Assembly: GCF_000597725.1 (NCBI RefSeq)
Contig: NZ_JFBL01000001.1
Coordinates: 1 to 64,000 of the forward strand
Source of the DNA: Sulfurospirillum arcachonense DSM 9755
Lineage (GTDB): Bacteria; Campylobacterota; Campylobacteria; Campylobacterales; Sulfurospirillaceae
Length of the DNA: 64,000 nt
Direction: 5' to 3'
The notes beneath the pieces were generated by a model. It saw nothing but the letters and a program-made list of their open reading frames with translations. It had not been told where the DNA came from and did not search any database. Positions 1 through 9,515 of the stretch are shown in pieces. The translations under genes and the position numbers were made by a program. Position 1 is the stretch's first letter, and every line of letters starts with the position of its first letter.

Positions 1-1230
1 AAGAAGGTTTGTTTGATCTGCAATATCTCCTATTACTTGAAGAACATCTTTTACTTGTTCTGTATCTTGGCTAAGTTGTTGTATTTTTACTGCTAATTCT
101 ATTTCTGTTGCTGCACTTACTTTTATTTCTTCTGTCAAATCAAGGATTGCTTGGTTTGCTTCTTTTAGAAATACATTTGCTTGAATCAAATCTTCTTTAG
201 ATGTTTTTGCTTCATCTATACTTGATCCCATCTCATTTTTTATAGTATCTGCTTGTTTTGTTGTAGTATTTACTACATCAGTTGACTCTTCTAAGAGTTT
301 TCCTACTTGAAGTGATGTTGTTGAGAGTTCATGTGCTATAGAAGAGTTCTCATTTGATAGGTTTTTTGCATCTGCTATAAGTATTCTTACTTTTTCTATG
401 AAGGCGTTTGTTCCTTCACTCGCTTGTGCTATTTCATCACGTCCTATAATTTCTAATTTTTTTGTTAAATCTCCATCTCCACTTGAAAGATCATTTGTTC
501 TATCTATAAGATTGTTTAGTGGGGTTGAGACTACTTTTTTAATAAGAAACATATTTACTAAAATATTCATAACTATAAGCCCTAACGCTACAAGTATAAA
601 AAAAGCTATCTCTTCAACAATAGTTTTATTAACTCTATCTCTTATAACAGTAATTTCTCTGTGAACATTATCAACATATACTCCTGTTCCAATCATCCAA
701 TTATACGGTTCAAAATTAGTTGCATAACTAAATTTTTGTTCTGGAACAGCATCTTTTTTCTTTGGCCATAAATAAGCAACTATACCACCACCATTTTTGG
801 CTGCTTTTATTAAATCTTGGATAACAAAAACACCATTTTTATCTTTAATTTGGTTTAAATTTTTCCCTTCTAACTGAGGTTTTATAGGGAAAAGTACATT
901 TGTACCATCATGTTCATAAATAAAAACATAACCGCTTTTATCTTTAAAAAATTTCAAACCTCTTAATGTCTCTTTAATAGTATATTTTATTTCTTTATCA
1001 TCTTTACCCTCTTTTTTAAGAGCACTATACTGAGCTTGAACAATACCTTTTACTATTTCTATTTCATTCTTTAACTCTGTTTTTCTGGACATATACATAT
1101 TATCTTCAAATTCACTTAATATAATATTTTGTTCTTTATTCATACTATGATTAGCTAAACCAATCAGTACCCCGCCTACAATTAACAATGAAATAATTAA
1201 TGATATGCTAATACGTGTAGATATTTTCAT
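1..1230 (-). CDS. methyl-accepting chemotaxis protein with Cache sensor (3' end outside window)
   Basis: Open frame read by hand from an ATG at 1230 with a good GGAGGG site; it runs off the left edge, so only about 410 N-terminal residues are visible. Order: membrane segment near residues 7-27, periplasmic single-Cache (sCache_2-type) domain with FKDKSGYVFIYEHDG and PQLEGKNL, second membrane segment near 205-228, HAMP linker, then the start of the coiled-coil signalling domain. The last visible residues, GDIADQTNLL, are the beginning of the highly conserved receptor hairpin tip, which is cut by the window edge. The family senses small ligands in the periplasm and controls CheA. The ligand is unknown; Cache_2 receptors often bind short carboxylates. 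Confidence 0.93.
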   Translation of the reverse strand, partial: MKISTRISISLIISLLIVGGVLIGLANHSMNKEQNIILSEFEDNMYMSRKTELKNEIEIVKGIVQAQYSALKKEGKDDKEIKYTIKETLRGLKFFKDKSGYVFIYEHDGTNVLFPIKPQLEGKNLNQIKDKNGVFVIQDLIKAAKNGGGIVAYLWPKKKDAVPEQKFSYATNFEPYNWMIGTGVYVDNVHREITVIRDRVNKTIVEEIAFFILVALGLIVMNILVNMFLIKKVVSTPLNNLIDRTNDLSSGDGDLTKKLEIIGRDEIAQASEGTNAFIEKVRILIADAKNLSNENSSIAHELSTTSLQVGKLLEESTDVVNTTTKQADTIKNEMGSSIDEAKTSKEDLIQANVFLKEANQAILDLTEEIKVSAATEIELAVKIQQLSQDTEQVKDVLQVIGDIADQTNLL

Positions 1231-1273
1231 TATTCACCCTCCATATGGTATTTAGCACAATTGCTATGTAAAT

Positions 1274-1279
1274 ATTATA
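1274..1279 (-). promoter_or_regulatory. candidate -10 element for the chemoreceptor gene
   Basis: On the minus strand GATATAAT lies about 45 bases before the chemoreceptor ATG, preceded by a T-rich stretch instead of a clear -35 box. That is usual for sigma70 promoters of Campylobacterota. Seen by eye only. Confidence 0.4.
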
Positions 1280-1321
1280 TCTTAAAATTGACAAAAATGA
1301 CGCGAATATTATTGAATAGTT

Positions 1322-3418
1322 TTAATCTTCATAGTAAAAAACTAAATTTTTCCCTTTTTTCTTTGCTTTATATAATTCGCCATCTACTTTAGTAAAAACT
1401 TTTTCTATACTATCACCTTTTTTAAATTCTGCAACACCAAAACTTGCACTCAATAATTTTGCCTCTGTAAATGTATATGCAAAAATTGCTTTTCTAAATT
1501 TTTCAGCTAATTCAACTGCACCCTTGATATCTGTTTCATGACATATGAGCAAAAATTCTTCTCCACCCCATCTACCAAAAACATCTGTTTTTCTTTTGTT
1601 ATCAAGTATAATTTGTGATATTTCTTGTAAAATTTTATCACCTATTTGATGTCCAAATTTATCATTTACTTTTTTAAAATCATCAATATCAAATAAAATA
1701 ATACTAAGAGGCCTTTGAAATCTATCAAAAAGCTTTTTTTCATAAAGCATCATGTCATCTAATTTTGAGCGATTATATATACCGGTTAATTTATCAATAA
1801 ATGAAAGTTTTTTTAGTTGTTTATTATATAAAAGAAGCTGATAATGTCTGTAAATAATAAATATAATAATTGCACAAATAAAATAAAATAATTCTCTCAA
1901 ATATTTAAACTCTGCTTTAACAGTATAGTTAAGAGGAATCCATTTGTTTAATATTTGTTGGTGCTTTTCTTCATCAATAGAACTAATAGCTTTTTCAAAA
2001 ACACTCAATAATAATGGAGCATCATTTCTTATAGCTATTCCTAATTCCCATTTTTCATCAAATTTACCTATTATTTTTAAAGAACCAAAATAATCACTTT
2101 GTATTTGATATGCAACAGTAGGTAATGTATCAATAAATCCAAAAAGCTCTTCTTTCTCTACTCTATCCAATCCATCTTTTATACTCTCTACTTCTACTAA
2201 ATTTATATTTGGGTATTTTACTCTAAAAAAATTTCTATACCCATACCCTGATACGATACCAATTGATTCTCCTTTAATTGTATTTAACTCTGGATAAAAA
2301 ATTTTATCCACTTTAGAGACTAAAACAAGTGGTATATTAAGATATGGTTTTGTAAAATTCATATACGATTTTCTTTGAGGTGTTTGCATTGCTAATGATA
2401 AAATATCACATTTTCTTTTTTGCGCAAAAGAAAGAGACTCTGACCAACTCTTTGTATTAATAAGCTTTATTGGTATATTGATTTTTTCTTCTATAAGATT
2501 GATATACTCACTAGACATCCCAATATGTTGCCCATTTTTATTTTTTTCTAAAGGCATCCAATTAGGATCAATACACATATTTATAATTTTTTTATTTTGT
2601 AAATATTTTTTTTCTTCTGAACTAATGATTATGCTCTTTATATTAGCAGATGAACCTAACCATTTATTTTTTATTTTCAACAACTCTTCTTCTGTTACAC
2701 TACTTATTGCTTTATTAAAAAGTGTTTGTAAAATTTGATTGTTTTTTTGAAACATTAGATGTAAACTATAACTCTCACCACCATCAATAGTTATTTTTGA
2801 AGCAATATGAAGATTAGAAAGCATCTGCTTTTTTATAATATAATTTGCAGTAAAAAAATCTTCAATTGTAGCATCTGCTAAACCAAAAGCTACTGCTTCT
2901 AATGCTTCTTTTGAAGTACTAAACTCTAAAAATATAATACGTTTATATTTCTTTTTTATCAATTCTGCACTTGACCAACCTTTAATCACTGCTAAAATCT
3001 TACCATCCATATCATTTAAAGATTTAATCTTTTTTTCTTTGCTTTGTGTAATCAGTGAGAGACGCATTTTTAAAAACTCATCACTGAAAAGTGCTATTTT
3101 TTCTCTTTCTTGAGTTTTTCTCGCAGGATATAAAACATCTAATGTACCTGTTATAAACTTTTTATTTAAACTTTTCCAGTTATCAGTAACAAATACAACA
3201 TCTAAACCAATTTTAGTTGCTAAAAGTTTAAAATAATCAACAGCATACCCTTTTGCTTTTTCTTGTTGATTAAAATCATAAGGATACCAATCTAATTCAT
3301 TTGAAACTTTAAGAATATGCTTTTGACCAATATAATTTTTTTCTTCATCAGTTAAGTTTAATATAGTAGCATTTAAAGATATACTGAGTAATAATAAAAG
3401 AAATAAAAAAATTCTCAT
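1322..3418 (-). CDS. diguanylate cyclase with two periplasmic solute-binding domains
   Basis: I place the start at 3418, not 45 bases upstream, because GGAG sits six bases before this ATG and a signal peptide (MRIFLFLLLLLSISLNA) begins there. The product has about 698 residues. Two tandem bacterial solute-binding-protein-3 (PBPb) domains fill roughly residues 20-500, a single membrane helix follows near 525-545, and a GGDEF domain ends the protein. The active site is GGEEF, and RKTD five residues before it is an intact product-inhibition I-site. Inference: a membrane receptor that turns amino-acid-like ligand binding into cyclic-di-GMP synthesis. Ligand unknown. It probably has its own promoter. 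Confidence 0.9.
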   Translation of the reverse strand: MRIFLFLLLLLSISLNATILNLTDEEKNYIGQKHILKVSNELDWYPYDFNQQEKAKGYAVDYFKLLATKIGLDVVFVTDNWKSLNKKFITGTLDVLYPARKTQEREKIALFSDEFLKMRLSLITQSKEKKIKSLNDMDGKILAVIKGWSSAELIKKKYKRIIFLEFSTSKEALEAVAFGLADATIEDFFTANYIIKKQMLSNLHIASKITIDGGESYSLHLMFQKNNQILQTLFNKAISSVTEEELLKIKNKWLGSSANIKSIIISSEEKKYLQNKKIINMCIDPNWMPLEKNKNGQHIGMSSEYINLIEEKINIPIKLINTKSWSESLSFAQKRKCDILSLAMQTPQRKSYMNFTKPYLNIPLVLVSKVDKIFYPELNTIKGESIGIVSGYGYRNFFRVKYPNINLVEVESIKDGLDRVEKEELFGFIDTLPTVAYQIQSDYFGSLKIIGKFDEKWELGIAIRNDAPLLLSVFEKAISSIDEEKHQQILNKWIPLNYTVKAEFKYLRELFYFICAIIIFIIYRHYQLLLYNKQLKKLSFIDKLTGIYNRSKLDDMMLYEKKLFDRFQRPLSIILFDIDDFKKVNDKFGHQIGDKILQEISQIILDNKRKTDVFGRWGGEEFLLICHETDIKGAVELAEKFRKAIFAYTFTEAKLLSASFGVAEFKKGDSIEKVFTKVDGELYKAKKKGKNLVFYYED

Positions 3419-3510
3419 TATATCTCCATAAATTTTTATAGAGATAATATTATCATAATCCACTACTTCTTATTCTTAAATACCCTTATTTTATTTATAA
3501 TAATTATGAT

Positions 3511-5106
3511 TTAAAATATTTTCATACCAAGTTGTGCAAAAAGTATCATCAACACTAAAGACATAGGGTAAACAGCTGCATAAGCTATAGATGAATACTC
3601 AGTCTTTGTTGTATTGTTTATCATGCTTAATGTTGGAGTCGATACCATAGCACCAGAAAGTAATCCTAATATATTTATAAAATTCATCTTTAAAAACACT
3701 CTACATATAACTGTCACTATTAAAATTGGTAATATTAGCCCACCTAGTGCTATATAAACTGGGATAAATCCATTTAAGGAGATTGCTTCAACAAGATACT
3801 TACCTGCATTTGTTCCAATTGTAGCCATAAATATTAACTGCCCCAGTGTTTTCATCATACTTGTTGAATGAGGTGATAACTGCCAAACAATAGGTCCAAT
3901 TCGTCCTAATCTACCTAGAATAATAGCTGTAAGTAAAATCCCTCCAACAAAACTCAGTTTAATACTACCAATACCTGGAAAAGTAAAAGGAATACTCCCT
4001 AATAATATACCTAAAACAATACCTAGTGAGATGGGTAAAAAATCTGCTGCTGGGTATTTAAGTAAATCATTTCCTATGATTTTTGTCACTCTTTGACCAT
4101 ATTCTTGTGGAGCAACCACATAAAGTTTATCTCCTAATCTTAATGTCAATCCAGGATATGGCGTGATATCTATGCCTGAGCGTCTTACTTTTGTAATCAC
4201 AGTACGAAGTGATTGTAATTGAGTTAATTGAGCTATTTTTTTACCAACTATTTTTGGTGATGCAACCAATAATCTATACACTTTCATATCATCATGAAAC
4301 TCAACTGATTCTTTTATCTCTTCACCTAAAATTATCTCTAGTTTTTTTAACTCAGTAGCAGTTCCTGAAGCTCTTAAAATATCATGAATATTAAGAATAG
4401 GATTTTCATCTATATTTTCATTGTTTTCATGTAGCTCAATTCTTTCAATAATAGCACCTGTCATATCTTCAATTTGAGATTTTTTAATATCTGAATTTTT
4501 AAAGTTATCATTTGTAATTTTATAATTTTTAGTAAAAACATCTGGATATTTTGCTCTTTGATTTACTTCATATAGTTCTATCTCTTTATTTAAATCCACT
4601 CTAAAAAGAATAGGTAAAATACGAATAAATAAAACAGTAACAACAATACAAAAAGGATAGACTAACCCAAATATAACAGAAATTGAAGGATCATTTTCTA
4701 CTTCCAATGCAGAAGCTAAAGCAGGTACGCTTGTTAATGAGCCTGCAAAAATACCTTCTATTGTTCCAGTAGGTAATTTCATATACATACCAACAACTAA
4801 AATCACTATAAAGATAAGCGAAACTAAAAGTATTGCCAATAAATTTAATCTTACACCATTTTTTTTAATAGTTTCAAAAAAACCAGGACCTGATTGTAAA
4901 CCAACGGCATAAATAAAAATAGCTAAACCAAAAAATTTAAACTCATCGGATATCACCATACCAAAATGTCCAGCTACAAGTGCAACTATGAGCATAGCAG
5001 TAATATCAAGAGAAAAACCTTTTATTTTTATATTACCAAGAATATAACCTATAGAGATTATGGAAAAAAGATAGAAAATTTCATTGTGAATCATAAGATA
5101 TGCCAT
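3511..5106 (-). CDS. AspT/YidE-family putative transporter with TrkA-C domains
   Basis: 531 residues with a duplicated hydrophobic architecture: an N-terminal half of about five helices with GHFGMVISDEFKFFG and YAVGLQSGPGF, a central hydrophilic part with TrkA-C-like sequence (KIVGKKIAQLTQLQSLRTVI, about residues 255-340), and a second half repeating the pattern (GRLGRIGP, TIGTNAGKYLVEA). This is the layout of the aspartate:alanine exchanger AspT and the uncharacterised YidE proteins. AspT exchanges amino acids across the inner membrane; the substrate here cannot be read from sequence. Neither the first Met nor Met5 (5094) has a clear Shine-Dalgarno site. It stands alone between the sensor cyclase and the cold-shock gene. 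Confidence 0.8.
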   Translation of the reverse strand: MAYLMIHNEIFYLFSIISIGYILGNIKIKGFSLDITAMLIVALVAGHFGMVISDEFKFFGLAIFIYAVGLQSGPGFFETIKKNGVRLNLLAILLVSLIFIVILVVGMYMKLPTGTIEGIFAGSLTSVPALASALEVENDPSISVIFGLVYPFCIVVTVLFIRILPILFRVDLNKEIELYEVNQRAKYPDVFTKNYKITNDNFKNSDIKKSQIEDMTGAIIERIELHENNENIDENPILNIHDILRASGTATELKKLEIILGEEIKESVEFHDDMKVYRLLVASPKIVGKKIAQLTQLQSLRTVITKVRRSGIDITPYPGLTLRLGDKLYVVAPQEYGQRVTKIIGNDLLKYPAADFLPISLGIVLGILLGSIPFTFPGIGSIKLSFVGGILLTAIILGRLGRIGPIVWQLSPHSTSMMKTLGQLIFMATIGTNAGKYLVEAISLNGFIPVYIALGGLILPILIVTVICRVFLKMNFINILGLLSGAMVSTPTLSMINNTTKTEYSSIAYAAVYPMSLVLMILFAQLGMKIF

Positions 5107-5165
5107 TAATATTTTAATTTAGGCGAATTATACTACAATTTTGGGGATTTATGTGAGAAAGGGGT

Positions 5166-5190
5166 AACGAGCGAAAATATTTCGCTCGTT
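5166..5190 (-). terminator. hairpin after the cold-shock gene
   Basis: AACGAGCGAA and TTCGCTCGTT form a perfect 10-bp stem with a 5-base AT loop, just after the stop of the cold-shock gene on the minus strand. The tract after it (CCCCTTTCT) is a weak U-run, so a terminator is likely but not ideal. Confidence 0.65.
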
Positions 5191-5196
5191 GCGTTA

Positions 5197-5415
5197 TTAT
5201 AAAGCAGTAACGTTTTCTGCTTGAGGACCTTTTTGGCCTTCACCAACAGTATAAGTAACTTTTTGGCCTTCTTCTAAAGATACACGTCCGTATCCTGAGT
5301 TATTTACTTGACGAAAATGAACGAATACATCTTTTCCACCATCATCTGGTTGGATAAATCCAAAACCTTTTTCACTGTTAAACCATTTTACTGATCCATT
5401 TACTAAATCTGCCAT
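5197..5415 (-). CDS. cspA: cold-shock domain protein
   Basis: 72 residues, the normal length for a single cold-shock OB-fold protein. Both RNA-binding motifs are present: RNP1 as KGFGFI and RNP2 as VFVHF, after the usual [13 protein letters not shown] opening. AAGGA stands seven bases before the ATG. Such proteins bind single-stranded RNA or DNA and melt RNA structure. The 237 bases between this gene and the next one upstream hold no other gene; a leader of 100 bases or more, usual for csp mRNAs, would fit there. Whether it is cold-induced or constitutive cannot be told. Confidence 0.95.
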   Translation of the reverse strand: MADLVNGSVKWFNSEKGFGFIQPDDGGKDVFVHFRQVNNSGYGRVSLEEGQKVTYTVGEGQKGPQAENVTAL

Positions 5416-5652
5416 TGCAATTCCTTTTTGTTTATTCTCTAAATGAGCTTTTTTTAAAATATAAAATGAAGTTTTTTGTCACGGTTTTACTGCTCACTAA
5501 AGTCAACAAATAAAAACTGATTAAATAGAAAACTTTAAATCACTTTTCAAGGTAACAATTATACCTGAAAAAAATTAATTTTGCACCAAATATTGCTTTT
5601 TTTTTCAATTTATGTGCACTTTTCCCTAATATACGCACTTTTCTACTCTTTT

Positions 5653-6678
5653 TTATGTCCAGACACCTTCTATTTTATATCCACAATAGCAACAAATTCC
5701 TTTTTCATTAAGTTTATTTGTTACATATTGTCCAATGTGTCCTTCTCTTTTTATAACTTTTTCTTTACAACGAGGACAATACGTAGATTCATAATCCTCA
5801 TCATCAATATTTCCTACATAAACATATTTTAATCCCTCTTCTTGTGCTATTTTATATGCTCTTCTTAATGTTGCTTTTGGTGTATTTGGAGTATCAAGCA
5901 TTTTATATGTGGGATGAAATGCTGAAAGATGCCAGGGTATAGAAGTATCTACACTAGCTATAAATTTTGCAATACTACGAATCTCTTCATCAGAATCATT
6001 TTTATCTGGAATCAAAAGTGTTGTTATCTCTATCCAAATTCTTTTTTGATATGCATACTTTACAGCTTCTAAAACAGGTTTCAATCTTGCTCCACAAATT
6101 TTTCTATAAAACTCATCAGAAAAACTTTTTATATCTATATTCATTCCATCTAAAAATGGAGCGAGTAAATCTATGGCTTTACGAGTTTCAAAACCACTTG
6201 TTACATAAATATTTTTTAATCCACTCTCATGTGCTAGTTTTGCAGTCTCATAGGTATACTCAAAAAATACAATAGGTTCATTGTACGTATAGGCAATAGA
6301 TTGGCATTGATGCTCAATTGCAAGGGCAACAATTTCTTTACATGTAAGCTTTTGTCCAACTATCTTATGACTATTTTCTTTTGGATATTGAGAGATACTG
6401 TGATTTTGACAAAATAGGCACGAAAAATTACAACCAATAGTTCCAACTGAAAATGCTTTACTCGTTGGAAGAAAATGAAACATTGGTTTTTTTTCTATGG
6501 GATCAATATGAGCAGCACTAACCAGTTCATACACTAAAAGTTGTAATTCTCCCTTTTGAACTTGACGCACACCACAAATCCCATACTCCCCTTCTTGAAG
6601 TTTACAAGCATGCGCACACGCTTGACATAAAACTTGTCCATCACTCAATCTTTTGCTCAACCATGCTTCTTGAGTCAT
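5653..6678 (-). CDS. amrS: AmmeMemoRadiSam system radical SAM enzyme
   Basis: I choose the ATG at 6678 (MTQEAWLSKR), which has AGGA seven bases upstream and matches the usual family N-terminus; the frame is open to 6708, where it would overlap modD. About 341 residues. An N-terminal cysteine cluster (CQACAHACK, then CGVRQ) precedes the radical SAM motif CNFSCLFC (CxxxCxxC) near residue 85, and the C-terminus has a zinc-ribbon-like pair of cysteine knuckles (CPRC, CCYCG). The family is related to pyruvate-formate-lyase activases and is named for neighbours Memo and AMMECR1 in other genomes; neither is here. Its substrate is not established. It follows modD closely and could be co-transcribed. 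Confidence 0.9.
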   Translation of the reverse strand: MTQEAWLSKRLSDGQVLCQACAHACKLQEGEYGICGVRQVQKGELQLLVYELVSAAHIDPIEKKPMFHFLPTSKAFSVGTIGCNFSCLFCQNHSISQYPKENSHKIVGQKLTCKEIVALAIEHQCQSIAYTYNEPIVFFEYTYETAKLAHESGLKNIYVTSGFETRKAIDLLAPFLDGMNIDIKSFSDEFYRKICGARLKPVLEAVKYAYQKRIWIEITTLLIPDKNDSDEEIRSIAKFIASVDTSIPWHLSAFHPTYKMLDTPNTPKATLRRAYKIAQEEGLKYVYVGNIDDEDYESTYCPRCKEKVIKREGHIGQYVTNKLNEKGICCYCGYKIEGVWT

Positions 6679-6686
6679 ATTTATTC

Positions 6687-7532
6687 CTATATTATGCTCA
6701 TTTTGCATCCAATGTCAGTCATGCCATTAAAATAAATAGCACTAGTGACTATTCCATCTACGCCACTTTTGGCATATTTATCTGCATTTTTTATATTTAC
6801 TCCACCAGCTACTAATATCTTTACATGTACAAAATGTTTATTTTTGTACTTTATAACTTTTTCTAAAAGCTCTACACTCACTTTATCAAGCTGAATAACA
6901 TCAACACCCACTTGCATTAAAGAGATAGAGTCTTCTAAACTTTCTGATTCTACTACAACCTTTTTTTCTGGTGTTTTTGCTTTTATCTTTTTTACTTCAT
7001 CATAAAAAACTTCATCACTTTTATATACCAATCTATGATTAGGAAAAAACAGTATAGTTTCACTTAATCCTAAACGATGCGGCATTGCTCCACCATTCAT
7101 AATAGATTTTATACAAAACCTTTTTGCAAAAGGAAAAGTTTTACGTGTTGCTAAAAGTTCAATATTTGGATTTGATTTGAGCATTATTTTTTTCATTTCA
7201 TAGGCATAATTTGCCATCTTACAACTATACTCTAAAATAACTTGTGATGACCTCCATGCTTGATGAACTTTTTCATAGTCTCCACTAAATGAAAGTAAAA
7301 CATCTCCTTTTTTTGCCAAAGTTTTTGAAGATACACATGTTTCAACTTTACAACCAAGAAGTTTAGCAATCCTTGCAGATTCTTCAGAACAAGAGACTAA
7401 AGTATCTTCTCTAGTATATATTTCCAATCGAGCTTTTTTATCACTACAATTTTGAGTATATGTAGTCAAATCAAAATATGGAATATCCTCTTTTATATAT
7501 TCCATTAATTCTATATCAGTTAAATTAAACAA
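6687..7532 (-). CDS. modD: ModD, quinolinate-phosphoribosyltransferase-like molybdenum protein
   Basis: 281 residues, homologous to NadC; the opening DIPYFDLTTY and RKTFPFAKRF in mid-sequence match ModD proteins found in mod operons more than NadC proper. The start is TTG at 7532 with AAGGA seven bases upstream; the next ATG (7505) lacks a site. The barrel end carries the phosphate-binding AGGVN and SGVDGIVTSA. ModD is associated with molybdate transport operons in many bacteria, but its reaction has not been shown. A 41-base gap separates it from modC, so it is probably the last or second-last gene of the operon. A NadC role in NAD synthesis is the alternative. Confidence 0.82.
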   Translation of the reverse strand: MFNLTDIELMEYIKEDIPYFDLTTYTQNCSDKKARLEIYTREDTLVSCSEESARIAKLLGCKVETCVSSKTLAKKGDVLLSFSGDYEKVHQAWRSSQVILEYSCKMANYAYEMKKIMLKSNPNIELLATRKTFPFAKRFCIKSIMNGGAMPHRLGLSETILFFPNHRLVYKSDEVFYDEVKKIKAKTPEKKVVVESESLEDSISLMQVGVDVIQLDKVSVELLEKVIKYKNKHFVHVKILVAGGVNIKNADKYAKSGVDGIVTSAIYFNGMTDIGCKMSII

Positions 7533-7573
7533 TATTTTTCCTTATATAATTTCTTTTTACATAAAATAATAAA

Positions 7574-8425
7574 CTATTTACTTATAATAGGAGAAAAAGC
7601 TTTTGTACCAACATTGACTGTGTCTCCAATTTTTAAATGGTGTGATTCCTCTTCTGATATAACTATTTCAACAATTTGTTGTCCAATAGAGATGATAGCT
7701 ATATATATCACATCAACTTTAATAATATTTAAAATTTCCCCTTCAAAAGAAAACTTTTGAGAGCCATTTGTTTTTAAAAGAATTTCCCGAGGATTTCCGT
7801 CATTTAATATCAAACCTTCTTTTAAAACAATTACCCGATTTGCAAGTCTATATATTTCACTTGGATCATGACTTACCATAATAGTTGTAGTATTAAACTC
7901 TTTATGCAAAAGTAAAATTTCATTTTGAAGTTTTATTCTCATAGCTGGATCAAGAGCAGATAAAGGCTCATCCATAAGAAGAAGTTTTGGTCTGTTCATC
8001 ATCGCTCTACACAAACTCACTCTTTGCTTTTGTCCACCACTTAAACTATTAGGATATCTTTTTCCAAGTTCTGTAAGTTCTGTAAGTTCTAAAAGGTATT
8101 TGGCTAACTCTTTATCTTTATTCACAAAAAGCAAATTATCTTCTATACTCATATTAGGGAAAAGTGCATAATCTTGAAATACAAAACCTATTTTTCTTTT
8201 TTGTGGCACTAAACAATGATTCTCATCAAGCCAAGCTTCACCATCAATATGTATTTCACCATCTGCAGTTTCAAGTCCTGCTAAAATTCTAAGTAAAGTT
8301 GTCTTACCACTTCCACTTACTCCAGCTAAAGCAACAAAATCATTTTTTTCTATCTGTAAATCAACCATCAAATCCATAGTACCATTGCTACCATGAAGTC
8401 TTTTCTTTATATCAATATTTATCAT
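7574..8425 (-). CDS. modC: molybdate/tungstate ABC transporter ATPase
   Basis: 283 residues. Walker A GVSGSGKTTLL near residue 36, signature LSGGQKQRV near 124, Walker B LLLMDEP, and switch His in VSHDPSE are intact. A C-terminal TOBE-like extension (about 215-283, KIGDTVNVGTKAF) is typical of ModC and may bind oxyanion for trans-inhibition. The start overlaps the modB stop as ATGA, implying translational coupling. It energises uptake of molybdate or tungstate across the inner membrane with ModB. Confidence 0.94.
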   Translation of the reverse strand: MINIDIKKRLHGSNGTMDLMVDLQIEKNDFVALAGVSGSGKTTLLRILAGLETADGEIHIDGEAWLDENHCLVPQKRKIGFVFQDYALFPNMSIEDNLLFVNKDKELAKYLLELTELTELGKRYPNSLSGGQKQRVSLCRAMMNRPKLLLMDEPLSALDPAMRIKLQNEILLLHKEFNTTTIMVSHDPSEIYRLANRVIVLKEGLILNDGNPREILLKTNGSQKFSFEGEILNIIKVDVIYIAIISIGQQIVEIVISEEESHHLKIGDTVNVGTKAFSPIISK

Positions 8426-9123
8426 TTGTCAATTCCAGTGAGTTTTTTATTAAATCTGTGGTTAAAAACATATACACTTAAAAGTACTATAAAACTTATA
8501 ATAACCATGATTGCACTATAAACATGTGCACTCGTATAATCTAATATTTCAACAAACTCATAAATAGCAACTGAAGCAACCTTTGTCTCTTTTGGAATAC
8601 TACCACCTACCATTAAAACTACTCCAAACTCCCCAACAGTATGTGCAAAAGTAACAATAATTGCTGTTAAAAGAGATGGTTTTATATTTGGTAATGCAAC
8701 TCTTAATAAAGTTTGTATTTTATTTTTTCCACTTACATAAGAAGCTTCAATCATGTTTTTATTTATACTCTCAAACCCACTTTGAAGTGGTTGTACCATA
8801 AATGGCAAAGAGTAAAAACAACTAGCAATAACCAAGCCTGTAAAATTAAAAACTAATTTTATACCAAAATACTCATCAAAAAAAGCACCTATAGGCGAAT
8901 TATGCGATAAAGCCCACAAAATATAAAAACCAAGAACTGAGGGAGGAAGAACTATAGGAAGGGCACTTATGGCTTCTAAATATGGTTTCATTTTTGATTT
9001 AGTTTGTGATAAAAACCAAGCCAATGGTAAAGAAACAAAAAATAAAATCACAGTAGTAATCCCCGCTAATTTAAAAGATAATAAAAATGGTCCAAACTCC
9101 AAGTTTTGTAAAATTTCAATCAC
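8422..9123 (-). CDS. modB: molybdate/tungstate ABC transporter permease
   Basis: 233 residues with about five or six membrane helices and the binding-protein-dependent permease EAA loop (EASYVSGKNKIQTLLRVALPNIKPSLLTA). The LPIVLPPSVLGFYIL segment is characteristic of ModB. Start is GTG overlapping the previous stop as GTGA. It forms the membrane channel for ModA-delivered oxyanion. Confidence 0.94.
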   Translation of the reverse strand: MIEILQNLEFGPFLLSFKLAGITTVILFFVSLPLAWFLSQTKSKMKPYLEAISALPIVLPPSVLGFYILWALSHNSPIGAFFDEYFGIKLVFNFTGLVIASCFYSLPFMVQPLQSGFESINKNMIEASYVSGKNKIQTLLRVALPNIKPSLLTAIIVTFAHTVGEFGVVLMVGGSIPKETKVASVAIYEFVEILDYTSAHVYSAIMVIISFIVLLSVYVFNHRFNKKLTGIDK

Positions 9124-9515
9124 ACTAAAACCTCTTTTATAGAAAGTTCACTTGCTCTTATAAATACTGTTACTTCATCACCTACATGTAAATCCATCGC
9201 ATCTACATTTTGCGTTGTAAGAATACTTTCTAAACTTATGTCATTTGATAAAGTTTTTATATTAGATAAAAGCTTCCCTTTTGATATGTCAGTTATTTTT
9301 GCTTTTAATTGATTTGAAAAGCTTATCTGGCCTGAAAAGTTTTTTGCTATAGCAACACTTGTAGATTTTACAGCTAGTTTAACTTTTGAATCAATTTTAA
9401 CTTTTCCCAATTCTAAACTCATCATAAAAAGTGATTGATTTGAAATTTCAAACTCTACTATATTTAAACTTTCATTATTTTGTATATCTACAACTGTTGC
9501 TATATGCTCATTCAT
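9120..9515 (-). CDS. stand-alone Mop/TOBE molybdate-binding protein
   Basis: 131 residues made of two TOBE/Mop-like repeats (about 1-65 and 66-131); the second has NQLKAKITDISKGKLLSNI and the closing DLHVGDEVTVFIRASEL. Mop domains bind molybdate or tungstate at subunit interfaces. Overlaps both neighbours by four bases, so the product is coupled to modA and modB. Known context: C. jejuni also carries a molybdopterin-binding-like gene between modA and modB, so the arrangement is conserved in the phylum. Inference: cytoplasmic storage or buffering of Mo. Confidence 0.85.
   Translation of the reverse strand: MNEHIATVVDIQNNESLNIVEFEISNQSLFMMSLELGKVKIDSKVKLAVKSTSVAIAKNFSGQISFSNQLKAKITDISKGKLLSNIKTLSNDISLESILTTQNVDAMDLHVGDEVTVFIRASELSIKEVLV

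Noticed and set aside
6337-6348. TTTACATGTAAA as a simple operator of one regulator (Fnr/Crp-like)
   Set aside because: More than half of the copies lie inside coding regions far from promoters, which is not expected for an ordinary operator, though it is not formally excluded.
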